Positions 55,482-64,000 of a DNA stretch of 64,000 nucleotides are shown here, in pieces. The DNA is taken from NCBI RefSeq assembly GCF_014931375.1, contig NZ_CP063117.1, forward strand, positions 1,945,891-2,009,890. Reading direction: 5' to 3'. How positions within the stretch are numbered: position 1 is the first letter of the stretch; every line of letters starts with the position of its first letter. The notes under the pieces were generated by a model. It searched no databases. It saw only the letters and a program-made list of their open reading frames with translations, and was not told the DNA's origin. Origin of the DNA: Haemophilus parainfluenzae. GTDB taxonomy: Bacteria > Pseudomonadota > Gammaproteobacteria > Enterobacterales > Pasteurellaceae. The position numbers were made by a program, and so were the translations under genes.

Positions 55482-56521
55482 TTAGAAGCAAGCCACTCTT
55501 GTTGAAGTGCGGTCAGTTTTTGATGATTTTCAATCCAACGTGAAGTTTTGGTGAGTTCTGACCAATCAAAGGATTTTTGTTTAAAGAGTGATTTCAAACG
55601 TTCTTGGCGTGCTACAAAATGCTCTGTGGTTTCCTCTAACTTCAGATTATCAAGCACTTGAATGACACCTTCACGTTCATTGCAAAGCAATAATAAGTCA
55701 CAACCAGCATTCAAGGCTTTTTCACTACGAGCCACAAAATCACCCATAAAACCTGCGCCCTTCATGCCTAAATCATCAGAGAAAATCGCCCCTTGGAAGC
55801 CTAGCTGTTTACGCAAAATTTCTTTCAGCCAATAACTCGAGCCACTTGCTGGCTGACTATCACACTGCGTATAAATCACGTGAGCCGGCATAATCGCATC
55901 AAGCTTACGCTGTTGAATTAATTGCTGGAATGGCAAAATATCATGATTAAAAATCACTTCTTTTGCACGCTCATCATAAGGTGTTTCAAGATGAGAATCG
56001 GCTAAAACATGACCATGCCCAGGGAAATGTTTTCCTGTTGTTGCCATGCCTGCTTGGTGCATACCATCAATAAAAGCAGCCGCCAAATTGACCGCACTTT
56101 TTACATCACAGCCAAAGCTGCGATCGCCAATCGCACGACATTCATGCCCCAAATCCAACACAGGAGCAAAACTCAAATCAATATCTAGCGCCATCATTTC
56201 TGCAGCCATTTGCCAGCCCGCTTCTTTTGCTATTTGTTGTTGCTGAGTTGAATCCTTAACTAATGCCGCAAAAGCTTGCATCGCGGGGAGCTGAGTGAAA
56301 CCTTCACGGAAACGTTGTACGCGACCACCTTCTTGATCGACCGTGATCAATAAAGGCTTTTTCACTCGTTGACGAATGGATTTAATTAGCGCTTGAACTT
56401 GCTGACGATCATAAAAATTGCGGGTAAATAAAATCAAACCCGCAACTAAAGGATGTTCCAGTAATTCAACTTCTTCTTGTTTGAGCTCATGACCTTCAAG
56501 GTCAATTAATAATGTGGACAT
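55478..56521 (-). CDS. nagZ: Beta-N-acetylhexosaminidase NagZ
   Basis: NagZ is a cytoplasmic family 3 glycosidase that removes GlcNAc from recycled peptidoglycan fragments. The 347-residue protein has [18 protein letters not shown] near 63-80. The catalytic loop is [20 protein letters not shown], with its His/Asp pair, and the nucleophile Asp is in [13 protein letters not shown]. It is the third gene of hinT-ycfL-nagZ-rlmC. Confidence 0.96.
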   Translation of the reverse strand: MSTLLIDLEGHELKQEEVELLEHPLVAGLILFTRNFYDRQQVQALIKSIRQRVKKPLLITVDQEGGRVQRFREGFTQLPAMQAFAALVKDSTQQQQIAKEAGWQMAAEMMALDIDLSFAPVLDLGHECRAIGDRSFGCDVKSAVNLAAAFIDGMHQAGMATTGKHFPGHGHVLADSHLETPYDERAKEVIFNHDILPFQQLIQQRKLDAIMPAHVIYTQCDSQPASGSSYWLKEILRKQLGFQGAIFSDDLGMKGAGFMGDFVARSEKALNAGCDLLLLCNEREGVIQVLDNLKLEETTEHFVARQERLKSLFKQKSFDWSELTKTSRWIENHQKLTALQQEWLASK

Positions 56522-56524
56522 AAA

Positions 56525-56872
56525 CTATTGTAAATAAAGACGATAATTGGTGCTTTCTGTGCTTGGTTTTGGTAGTTCAAACACTTTCTTTTCTTGCGGT
56601 TGCAATAAAATATTGCCTGATTGGCTTTCTTGCTGATTCGGCCAAACTTGCGTTACACCTTGTGTGTTATACCAATAAAGATGGTAAAGCACATTGAGCT
56701 GTTGCGTAGTTTTATTTTTTAAACCCGCGGTATTATCCGACAAATCGACATCTAAAGCCGGCGCTAAATTTGCCGTCATATTTAAAATTGGCTTATTGGT
56801 TCCCACAATATTTGGTGCGGATGAACAAGCCGTCAAAAATAATACCGTTGCTGTAATGAGGATCTTTTTCAT
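56525..56872 (-). CDS. YcfL-like lipoprotein (DUF1425)
   Basis: A 115-residue lipoprotein, [20 protein letters not shown], with lipobox LTAC and Cys16 as the lipid site. The mature domain (LNVLYHLYWYNTQGVTQVWPN) fits the YcfL family, whose members lie next to hinT in gamma-proteobacteria. Its role is unclear. It begins at the last base of hinT and ends 3 bp before nagZ. Confidence 0.85.
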   Translation of the reverse strand: MKKILITATVLFLTACSSAPNIVGTNKPILNMTANLAPALDVDLSDNTAGLKNKTTQQLNVLYHLYWYNTQGVTQVWPNQQESQSGNILLQPQEKKVFELPKPSTESTNYRLYLQ

Positions 56873-57222
56873 TATTTCGCCAACATTCTACCTAAAGGTT
56901 CACCACCAACAAGATGCATATGAATATGGAATACTTCTTGTCCACCATGTTTATTACAGTTCACAATTAAACGGTAACCGTCTTCGGCGATGCCTTCTTC
57001 TTTAGCAATTTTAGCTGCGATCGTAAATAAGCGACCTAAGGTGACTTCATCTTGTTCTGTCACATCATTAACCGTTGGAATCACTTTATTTGGGATAATC
57101 AAAATATGGGTTTTAGCTTGTGGTGAAATATCACGGAATGCGGTCACTAATTCATCTTGATAAACAATATTGGCAGGAATTTCTTTGCGAATAATTTTAC
57201 TGAAAATGGTTTCTTGAGCCAT
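56872..57222 (-). CDS. hinT: HIT-family purine nucleoside phosphoramidase HinT
   Basis: HinT hydrolyses adenosine phosphoramidates. The 116-residue protein starts [19 protein letters not shown] and has [15 protein letters not shown]. The catalytic His triad HIHMH lies in [14 protein letters not shown] at about 98-102. AGGAGAC precedes the ATG. First gene of hinT-ycfL-nagZ-rlmC. Confidence 0.96.
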   Translation of the reverse strand: MAQETIFSKIIRKEIPANIVYQDELVTAFRDISPQAKTHILIIPNKVIPTVNDVTEQDEVTLGRLFTIAAKIAKEEGIAEDGYRLIVNCNKHGGQEVFHIHMHLVGGEPLGRMLAK

Positions 57223-57246
57223 AGTCTCCTCCTTATTTTATATAAA

Positions 57247-57274
57247 AAAGTGCGGTCAAAATTTACCGCACTTT
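57247..57274 (-). terminator. Terminator of ppiD from paired uptake signals
   Basis: AAAGTGCGGT (57247-57256) pairs with ACCGCACTTT (57265-57274). On the minus strand a T run follows. It lies between ppiD and hinT. Confidence 0.8.
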
Positions 57275-57322
57275 GCTTTTATTTTCCATCAGAAATTGAT
57301 AATGAATGATATTTCAATCAAC

Positions 57323-59200
57323 TTAGTGAGAGGCACCTTCTTCTGAATCATCTTGATTAATAAAAGTGTTATTAATCTCAATTTGTGCTTTTTCACGTAA
57401 TGCTTGCATTAGCTGTCCTTGCAATTCGCCTTGACGCGCACGAACAAGTTGAGTGCTAAATTTCGCTAATTCTTGCTCACTTAAAGTCGGTTCTTCTACA
57501 CGTTCAAGAGCAACCACAACTACATCACCTTTGCTGTTGCGAGCAACTTGATAAGCCGCTTTACCATCTTGTGGTTTAGCAATAGCAAATACCCCCTCAT
57601 AAAGCATTGGATCTTTATTATCCATCAATGTAAAGGTTTGTGGTTCACTAAAACTAATACCTGCTGGTAATTTGGTAGGATCAGCAGATAACGCTTTAAC
57701 CACTTGCTCTGCTTTTTCAGCTAATACTTTATCGGCTTTTTCACGTTTTAAGAATTGCTCAATCGTTGATTTTGCTTCATCAAGGCTTTGCAAACCTTCA
57801 TCTTTGTGATCCACGACACGTACCACTACAAATTCATTTTCACCTACAGTTAATGGCTCAGAATTTGCACCGCCGTTTGCAATATCAGATTCAAAAATAG
57901 CAGAAGTCACATTTGGGAAATTTAATGCCGCAGGGACATTATTTTTACCAAAGTAATCCGTTTCTTCCATTTTCACACCAGCAGCTTCAGCTACCGAAGC
58001 TAAAGAATCACTGCTTTCTGCTGCTTTTTCACGAACCGCTTTTTCTACCGCTTGGAAACGGCTTTCTGCTAAGTTTTTACGTACAGTCTCTGCGATTTGT
58101 TCTTTCACTTCTTCTAAAGTACGTTCTTTACGATCTTGCACTAAAATAATATGGTAAGCCCCATCCACATTAACCGGTGTACTATATTGACCAACATTTA
58201 ATAATAATGCTGCATCTTCAAAGTTTTTCGGTAATTCGTTGTCTTTTACCCAACCTAATTCACCACCTTGAGCACCAGAAAGTTTATCTAGGGATTTTGT
58301 TTTTGCTAACTCAGCAAAATCAGCGCCTTTTTGCAGTTCTTGATAAACGGCATCCGCTTCTTTCTCCGTTGATAATTGAATATGTGCTAATTTTTGGCTA
58401 ATGAATTGCGCTTTATTTTCTTGATAATATTGTGCAATTTGTGTTTCAGTTACTGGTTGTAATTTACCTAATGCATCTGCTGAAACGCGAATATATTGCA
58501 CTTTCGCTTGTTCAGGTTGAACAAGTGATTTCGCATTCGCATCGTAATACGCTTTAATTTCTTCGTCTGTTACTTTTTGTTTTGCAATTTCATCGGCTAA
58601 TGGAAGAGTTGCAAGACGAGCGATACGTTTTTGGAAAAAGACTTGTGCGTTATCTTTTACTTGGGCTGGTACAACAAACTCACTGTCTGCCAAACCATTT
58701 TGCATTTGTTCAAGTGTTAATGCATTACGTAAAATAGCCGCATAAGTATCAGATGTTAAACCATTTTGAGTCAATAATTGTTGATAGCGCGCGTTATCAA
58801 ATTTACCGTTAGATTGTAAGTTAGGATCGCTTACAATCGCACGTTTGATCATCTCATCACTTACACCTAATTTTAATTCTTTCGCATATTGACGGATTAA
58901 TTCTTGATCCACCAAACGTTGAATTAAATTTTGACGAAGTGCAGTCACAAATTCCACAGAGTCAGTTTTCGCTAAGAAGCTCTCGCCTTCTTGTTGAGCT
59001 CGCGCTTCAAACTCTTGGTTATAACGATTTAAGAAATCTTGTTGAGAGATAGTCTCGCCATTTACTTTTGCCGCAAAACTATCATTGCTGCTATACAGAT
59101 AACCTGACATCCCACCAATCAAAAATGAAACTGGAATTAAAGCAAAGATCGCTTTTCCGATAAAGCTATGGGCGATGCCATGCATTTTTTCAATTAACAT
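57323..59200 (-). CDS. ppiD: Periplasmic chaperone/folding factor PpiD
   Basis: PpiD is an inner-membrane-anchored chaperone that works at SecYEG exit sites with YfgM. The 625-residue protein has one N-terminal membrane helix (about 14-34) and a SurA-N-like region. A parvulin domain follows near 265-360 (AHIQLSTEKEADAVYQELQK, then GGELGWVKDNELPKNFEDA) and then a long C-terminal part. Length matches the family. Terminator at 57247-57274. Confidence 0.94.
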   Translation of the reverse strand: MLIEKMHGIAHSFIGKAIFALIPVSFLIGGMSGYLYSSNDSFAAKVNGETISQQDFLNRYNQEFEARAQQEGESFLAKTDSVEFVTALRQNLIQRLVDQELIRQYAKELKLGVSDEMIKRAIVSDPNLQSNGKFDNARYQQLLTQNGLTSDTYAAILRNALTLEQMQNGLADSEFVVPAQVKDNAQVFFQKRIARLATLPLADEIAKQKVTDEEIKAYYDANAKSLVQPEQAKVQYIRVSADALGKLQPVTETQIAQYYQENKAQFISQKLAHIQLSTEKEADAVYQELQKGADFAELAKTKSLDKLSGAQGGELGWVKDNELPKNFEDAALLLNVGQYSTPVNVDGAYHIILVQDRKERTLEEVKEQIAETVRKNLAESRFQAVEKAVREKAAESSDSLASVAEAAGVKMEETDYFGKNNVPAALNFPNVTSAIFESDIANGGANSEPLTVGENEFVVVRVVDHKDEGLQSLDEAKSTIEQFLKREKADKVLAEKAEQVVKALSADPTKLPAGISFSEPQTFTLMDNKDPMLYEGVFAIAKPQDGKAAYQVARNSKGDVVVVALERVEEPTLSEQELAKFSTQLVRARQGELQGQLMQALREKAQIEINNTFINQDDSEEGASH

Positions 59201-59267
59201 TCAATTATTACCCTTTTAAAAAAGACAAAGTTCGTAAGATTATAATCTAAAAGGCGAAAATTCGCAC

Positions 59268-59824
59268 TTAAAAAACACCATGTTCGTGTAGGATTTTCAC
59301 AGCCATGACTAATAACACTAAACCGCCAAAAATCTCTGCTTTGCTTTTGAATTTTTTCCCTAAAAATGACCGCTCTTTACACCAATAAAAGAAATGGCAA
59401 AGGTTATTAAACCAATGATGAAGACAGCCAACAAAATGTCCACAGAAAGAAAAGCAAAAGAGACACCAACAGCTAACGCATCAATACTCGTTGCCACACC
59501 AAGTGTTAGTAAGTGTTTTAAACTAATCAATGAGGGCGCAGGTTCATCATCTGAGCTCAGCCCTTCTCGAATCATATTCACACCGATAATCGCAAGTAAA
59601 GCAAAGGCAATCCAATGATCCCAATTTTGAATCATCTGACTAAATTGTAGTCCGACAACATAGCCGATTGCCGGCATAATGCCTTGAAATAGCCCAAAAC
59701 AGCATGCAATGGCCAGTGCTTGTTTCCATCGAAAAGCGCGCATTGCCAAACCTTTGGAAATGGATACTGCAAACGCATCCATCGAAAGACCAAGCGCAAT
59801 GACCCACAACATATGAAAAGTCAT
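59268..59824 (-). pseudogene. mntP: Manganese efflux pump MntP, frameshifted near the C-terminus
   Basis: MntP exports Mn(II). The first 150 residues read normally (MLWVIALGLSMDAFAVSISKGLAMRAF, then GVATSIDALAVGVSFAF), but the frame ends SGHF-stop at 59360. In the next frame the missing C-terminal part follows at once: GKKFKSKAEIFGGLVLLVMAVKILHEH, stopping at 59268. Adding one base in the A5 run at 59362-59366 joins the parts into about 185 residues, the normal MntP size. It may be a true mutation, a slippage (phase-variable) site or a sequence error. The last membrane helix is lost in the short form. Confidence 0.88.
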
Positions 59825-59834
59825 AACCTAAAAC

Positions 59835-61193
59835 CTATTTTCCGATACAAAAAGAGCTGAAAATATTACCGAGTAAATCATCCGAGGTAAATTGCCCCGT
59901 AATTTCACTGAGATTAGCTTGTACTAAACGAAGTTCCTCTGCTAACAATTCACCCGCATGAAACTCTGTTAATTGAACTAACCCAATTTGTAAATGTTCG
60001 GCCGCTTTTTCTAAAGCATCAAGATGACGACGACGTGCTAAGAAGCCACCTTCCATGCCGGTTTGGAAACCCATCGCCTGTTTTAAATGCTCACGTAATA
60101 AATCTACGCCTTGATGCGTTTGAGCCGATAAACAAATGGTCGTTGTTCCATTTTCTTCTTTTATCCCAACTGCCTCACCGCTTAAATCGACTTTATTACG
60201 AACAATGGTCACTGGCATATTATTTGGCAATTTCGATAAAAATTCTGACCGCACTTTTTCAATATTTTGGCTATCAGGATCACTGCTGTCTAACATTAAG
60301 ATAATACGATCGGCTTGCTCAATTTCAGTCCACGCACGCGAGATGCCGATACGTTCAACTTCATCTGTCGCTTCGCGAAGCCCTGCAGTATCAATAATAT
60401 GTAAAGGCATGCCATCAATATGAATATGCTCACGTAACACATCGCGAGTGGTTCCTGCAATATCTGTCACAATGGCCGCTTCTCTGCCTGCTAAAGCATT
60501 CAGTAAGCTTGATTTACCCGCATTTGGACGACCGGCAATCACTACTTTCATCCCTTCACGTAAAATCGAGCCTTGTTTCGCTTCGCTACGGACTAAATCA
60601 AGTTGATCAATAATTTCTCGTAATTTTGCTTCGATTTTACCGTCTGCCAAAAAGTCAATTTCTTCATCGGGAAAATCAATCGACGCTTCCACATAAGTAC
60701 GAAGATAAATCACGGAATCCACCAACTGATTTACTTTATTGGAAAATTCACCTTGTAATGATTTTAATGCCGAACGAGCGGCTTGCTCCGAAGTGGCATC
60801 AATCAAATCTGCAATGGCTTCTGCTTGAGCTAAATCTAATTTATCGTTTAAAAAAGCCTGTTCTGAAAATTCACCGGGACGCGCAAGACGAACACCATCA
60901 AGTTGTAAGATTCGTTTTAGCAACAAATCTAATACTACTTGCCCACCATGACCTTGCAATTCCAATACATCTTCACCTGTAAAAGAATTCGGCGATTTAA
61001 AGTAAAGTGCAATGCCTTGATCTAATACTGTGCCATCAGCATCTTTAAAAGGTAAATAATCTGCCATTCTTGGTTTAGGACATTTACCTAGTACCGCTTG
61101 TGCCACTTCAACCGCTTTTGGACCTGATACACGCAAAATACCAATACCACCACGACCAGGCGCTGTCGCTTGTGCGACGATTGTTTCTTTCAT
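59835..61193 (-). CDS. mnmE: tRNA modification GTPase MnmE
   Basis: MnmE, with MnmG, modifies U34 of certain tRNAs (5-carboxymethylaminomethyl). The 452-residue protein has an N-terminal tetrahydrofolate-binding domain ([21 protein letters not shown]). The G domain has [32 protein letters not shown] and RNKVDLSG. The C-terminal end carries the catalytic CIGK. It lies between yidC and mntP. Confidence 0.98.
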   Translation of the reverse strand: MKETIVAQATAPGRGGIGILRVSGPKAVEVAQAVLGKCPKPRMADYLPFKDADGTVLDQGIALYFKSPNSFTGEDVLELQGHGGQVVLDLLLKRILQLDGVRLARPGEFSEQAFLNDKLDLAQAEAIADLIDATSEQAARSALKSLQGEFSNKVNQLVDSVIYLRTYVEASIDFPDEEIDFLADGKIEAKLREIIDQLDLVRSEAKQGSILREGMKVVIAGRPNAGKSSLLNALAGREAAIVTDIAGTTRDVLREHIHIDGMPLHIIDTAGLREATDEVERIGISRAWTEIEQADRIILMLDSSDPDSQNIEKVRSEFLSKLPNNMPVTIVRNKVDLSGEAVGIKEENGTTTICLSAQTHQGVDLLREHLKQAMGFQTGMEGGFLARRRHLDALEKAAEHLQIGLVQLTEFHAGELLAEELRLVQANLSEITGQFTSDDLLGNIFSSFCIGK

Positions 61194-61320
61194 AAAAACT
61201 CACTAAAAATTGACCGCACTTTTATCTGCGATAAAAAAATGAGAGGGCGCATTAATACGCCCATGTGATTATATATCAATCAATGATAGAAAAAAGGCAT
61301 CTTTCGATGCCTTCTATCTG

Positions 61321-62949
61321 TTATTTTTTACGGGTATGTAACCCTTTTTTCTCTAAACCACGGTAGATCATTTGTTGTTGTACGATAGTGATTAAGTTAG
61401 ACACTAACCAGTAAAGTACTAGACCTGCCGGGAACCAGAGGAAGAAGAACATGAAGATCAACGGCATGAAATTCATCACTTTTTGTTGCATTGGATCGGC
61501 AACTGGTGTAGGTGACATTTTTTGTAACAAGAACATTGATCCACCCATTAAGATTGGGAGAATGTAGTAAGGGTCTTGTGCCGATAAATCTTGAATCCAA
61601 CCAAAGAATGGCGCATGACGAAGTTCAACTGCTTCCATAAACGTCCAGTATAATGCAATGAAAATTGGCATTTGAAGGATTAATGGTAAGCAACCACCAA
61701 GTGGATTTACTTTTTCTTCTTTGTAAAGTTTCATCATTTCTTGGCTCATACGTTGGCGATCATCACCAAAACGTTCGCGCATTTCTTGCATTTTCGGTTG
61801 CAACATACGCATTTTCGCCATAGAAGTGTATTGTGCTTTTGTAAGCGGATATAAAATCGCTTTAACCACTAAGGTGACACAAATAATTGCCACACCCCAG
61901 TTAGATACAATACTTTGAATGAAAGTTAATAACCAGAATAATGGTTTCGCGATGAACCATGCCCAACCATAATCGACAGTTAAGTCTAAGTGGTTAGCCA
62001 CTTCAGCCATTTTGTTTTGTAATTTCGGACCTGTCCATAATGAGCTGGTAATAGTCTCTGTTGCACCTGCTGGAATAGAAACGACTGGACCACGATAACC
62101 AATAGACGCAACGTTATTTTTACTGTCTGTAATACTATAAAGTTGGTTATTTACATCTTGATTTGGGATCCAAGCTGATACGAAATAGTGTTGTAAAATA
62201 GCAACCCAACCTGCTTTGGTATCGATAGAAAGATTTTTATCTTTCATATCGCTGAAGCTGTATTTTTTGTAATTGGTTTCTGAAGAAGAATACGCACCAC
62301 CGGTATAAGTAGGCATTGCCACGTTACCGCTGCTTTCAACTAATGTGTGTTTTAATTGGCCGTAAGGTTCAACTTCAATTGCACTACCACTTTGGTTCAC
62401 AATTTCAAAGTTAACACCGACATCGTAACTATCACGTTTTAACACAAAGATTTTACGATAAGTCACACCATCTTTTTCAAATGTTAATGGCACTGAAAGT
62501 TCATTTTGACCTTCTGCTAATTTGAAATTATCGCCAGTAACTTGATATTGCGCACGACCTGCTTTTGTATCGATCCCGTTTTTACCAATTAAACCGCTTT
62601 GTGCAATGTAAACATGCTCGTTTGTATCTTTTAACAAGACGAAAGGTTCTTTTGAACCTAATTCTGCATCATATTTTAATAGTTCAGAACTGATTACATC
62701 ACCACCTAATGTATCCACTTTCAAACGGAGTACATCATTTTCTAATGTGATAATTTGACCTTTTGTTTGTGAATCTGCCACTACTTCAGCAGATGAAGAA
62801 GAACTTGCCGGGACATCAGAAGAGGCGGCTGTTGTTTGTTCCGTGGTCTGTTGTTGAACAGGTGGATTTTTATCAAGTTGCCATTGCTGATAAACAAGGA
62901 AAGAAATAAAGAGTAGTGCAAGCACTAATAGGCTACGTCTTGAGTCCAT
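61321..62949 (-). CDS. yidC: Membrane protein insertase YidC
   Basis: YidC inserts and folds inner-membrane proteins. The 542-residue protein has an N-terminal membrane helix ([17 protein letters not shown]), a large periplasmic beta domain and five C-terminal membrane helices. The latter include [25 protein letters not shown] and [21 protein letters not shown]. It ends basic ([12 protein letters not shown]). Its start overlaps yidD by one base. Confidence 0.98.
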   Translation of the reverse strand: MDSRRSLLVLALLFISFLVYQQWQLDKNPPVQQQTTEQTTAASSDVPASSSSSAEVVADSQTKGQIITLENDVLRLKVDTLGGDVISSELLKYDAELGSKEPFVLLKDTNEHVYIAQSGLIGKNGIDTKAGRAQYQVTGDNFKLAEGQNELSVPLTFEKDGVTYRKIFVLKRDSYDVGVNFEIVNQSGSAIEVEPYGQLKHTLVESSGNVAMPTYTGGAYSSSETNYKKYSFSDMKDKNLSIDTKAGWVAILQHYFVSAWIPNQDVNNQLYSITDSKNNVASIGYRGPVVSIPAGATETITSSLWTGPKLQNKMAEVANHLDLTVDYGWAWFIAKPLFWLLTFIQSIVSNWGVAIICVTLVVKAILYPLTKAQYTSMAKMRMLQPKMQEMRERFGDDRQRMSQEMMKLYKEEKVNPLGGCLPLILQMPIFIALYWTFMEAVELRHAPFFGWIQDLSAQDPYYILPILMGGSMFLLQKMSPTPVADPMQQKVMNFMPLIFMFFFLWFPAGLVLYWLVSNLITIVQQQMIYRGLEKKGLHTRKK

Positions 62950-63212
62950 TATTTTTTCTCATCGTTATTATTAATCTTTTTCGGCGGAACAGGATCGAAT
63001 CCACCGGCGCTTAAGGGGTGACATTTTAATACACGTTTTAGCGTAAGCCAACTACCTTTTAACAATCCATGTGTTTTTAACGCCTCAATACCATAGCAAG
63101 AACAGGTTGGCACAAAACGACAACGCGGCCCGATTAAAGGGCTAATCGCTACTTGATAAAACTTAATTAAAGCGATGAGGATTTTTGTGCCAAACGAATG
63201 TGACGTGCCCAT
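62949..63212 (-). CDS. yidD: Membrane protein insertion efficiency factor YidD
   Basis: YidD is a small membrane-associated protein that aids YidC-dependent insertion. The 87-residue protein has [24 protein letters not shown] and [16 protein letters not shown], plus the C-terminal [15 protein letters not shown], all typical. Its start lies inside the end of rnpA (46-bp overlap). Confidence 0.95.
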   Translation of the reverse strand: MGTSHSFGTKILIALIKFYQVAISPLIGPRCRFVPTCSCYGIEALKTHGLLKGSWLTLKRVLKCHPLSAGGFDPVPPKKINNNDEKK

Positions 63213-63535
63213 AATTTATCCAAAGTTTGTAAAAACGTTTGATTATCAAGCTGACCAATGCCACGTTTCGCCACAAAGACAAAGTCACAAGAGGGCAAAT
63301 TATGTTGAGATAAACGAAAACTTTCACGAACTAAACGTTTAATACGATTACGATCGTGCGCTCGTTTAAGATGTTTTTTAGCCACAGTTAAACCTAAGCG
63401 TGGATGCTCAAGATTATTTTTGCGTGCGAGAATGGTAATTTCAGGGGTGCTTGCTCGAAACGGTTGTTCGAAGACATTTTTGAATTGAGTGGGAGTTAAC
63501 AATCGTAACTCCCGAGAGAAGTTTAGCTTAATCAC
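63167..63535 (-). CDS. rnpA: Ribonuclease P protein component
   Basis: RnpA is the protein part of RNase P, which trims tRNA 5' ends. The 122-residue basic protein has the RNA-binding motif [16 protein letters not shown] near 60-75. It starts with GTG at 63535 (reading (M)[14 protein letters not shown]). It follows rpmH and overlaps yidD. Confidence 0.95.
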   Translation of the reverse strand: MIKLNFSRELRLLTPTQFKNVFEQPFRASTPEITILARKNNLEHPRLGLTVAKKHLKRAHDRNRIKRLVRESFRLSQHNLPSCDFVFVAKRGIGQLDNQTFLQTLDKLWARHIRLAQKSSSL

Positions 63536-63547
63536 TAAAAGAGGTGA

Positions 63548-63682
63548 TTATGCAGATAAACTCTTACGACCTTTAGCACGACGACGAGCTAAAACTTGAC
63601 GGCCGTTTTTAGTTGCCATACGAGCACGGAAACCGTGAGTACGGCTACGTTTTAATACAGAAGGTTGAAATGTACGTTTCAT
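63548..63682 (-). CDS. rpmH: 50S ribosomal protein L34
   Basis: A 44-residue, highly basic ribosomal protein, [20 protein letters not shown] and ending in KGRKSLSA, identical in pattern to L34 of other gamma-proteobacteria. It is too short for most ORF calls. It is the first gene of rpmH-rnpA-yidD-yidC-mnmE. AGGTAGAT precedes the ATG. Confidence 0.97.
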
Positions 63683-64000
63683 TGTAATCTACCTAAATCA
63701 AAATGGTTTACTGTTTTGATATTCAAAACACAACAAGGGTTATAAAAAATAGACCGCAATTTTAATCATAAATTGGGCTTTCGTCAAATAAGAAAAGAGA
63801 AAATTCCGAAATAATCTTCCGTTTCTTCTAAAATCGTGGGGATTATACGGATTTTGGACAAAATCTCAAGCAACCTTTTTGTCTTTTTTTGACGACCAAC
63901 AGAAGATCTTTTGCCTAAATTATTGTAAAATTCTCTTCGATTTTTAACCGCACTTTTGCGGCTTTTATTTTATACGCATATAACATAAGGATAATTTATC
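63683..64000. other. Intergenic region upstream of rpmH, up to the window edge
   Basis: About 320 AT-rich bases without a full gene. The last 20 bases (ACATAAGGATAATTTATC) look like an RBS for a plus-strand gene starting just past the window. One uptake-signal hairpin half (ACCGCACTTTTGCGG) lies at about 63949. A TTGACG at about 63784-63789 on the minus strand could be part of the rpmH promoter, but no well-spaced -10 was found. Confidence 0.5.

Overview
The window looks like a chromosomal segment of a Haemophilus species, most likely H. parainfluenzae or a close relative. The Haemophilus-type DNA uptake signal AAGTGCGGT, or its complement ACCGCACTT, recurs throughout and is often paired into terminator hairpins. 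The gene neighbourhoods are also typical of Pasteurellaceae: gapA next to an acyl-CoA synthetase, ffh next to a CorB-like gene and a CcsA-like gene, ccmABCDEFGH next to sodA, hisS-ispG-rodZ-pilF-rlmN, and rpmH-rnpA-yidD-yidC-mnmE. No rRNA or tRNA gene was recognised.

Layout. 1-10.5 kb holds housekeeping genes: spoT (cut by the window edge), rpoZ, gmk, gapA, an acyl-CoA synthetase, selD (a selenoprotein with an in-frame UGA and a visible SECIS hairpin), a CNNM/CBS membrane protein, a CcsA-like protein and ffh. 10.6-28.0 kb is a type III-A CRISPR-Cas island. 28.3-34 kb has norB, a small Cys-rich protein, upp, uraA, hda and two exported proteins. 34.9-42.1 kb has a VOC protein and the cytochrome c maturation operon. 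42.4-50.7 kb has sodA, a methyltransferase-like protein, yfgM-hisS-ispG-rodZ-pilF-rlmN and pbpG. 50.8-54.3 kb is a YfeABCD-type metal ABC importer. 54.3-63.7 kb has rlmC-nagZ-ycfL-hinT, ppiD, a frameshifted mntP, mnmE, yidC, yidD, rnpA and rpmH.

The CRISPR island is the point of greatest interest. It has two arrays with the same 37-bp repeat (9 and 16 spacers). Both are read on the minus strand and share a 100-bp identical leader. Array 2 adjoins cas2-cas1-cas2. Then come csx16, card1 and a CARF ring-nuclease-family gene (cyclic oligoadenylate signalling), followed by cas10-csm2-csm3-csm4-csm5-cas6. The Cas10 has the GGDD cyclase motif but shows no HD nuclease motif, so DNA attack may depend on Card1. 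Between the arrays lies a four-gene cassette: two unknown proteins, an SSB and a RecD/Dda-like helicase.

The main new observation is that all six minus-strand transcription units of the island start with the same promoter design. This covers the three cas units and all three units of the inter-array cassette. Each has a palindrome TACAAATTTGTA (at most one or two changes) exactly 27 bp upstream of a sigma-70-like -10 box, with no recognisable -35. This suggests a single regulon in which the helicase, SSB and the two unknown genes are co-expressed with the CRISPR machinery. No regulator gene for it was recognised in the window.
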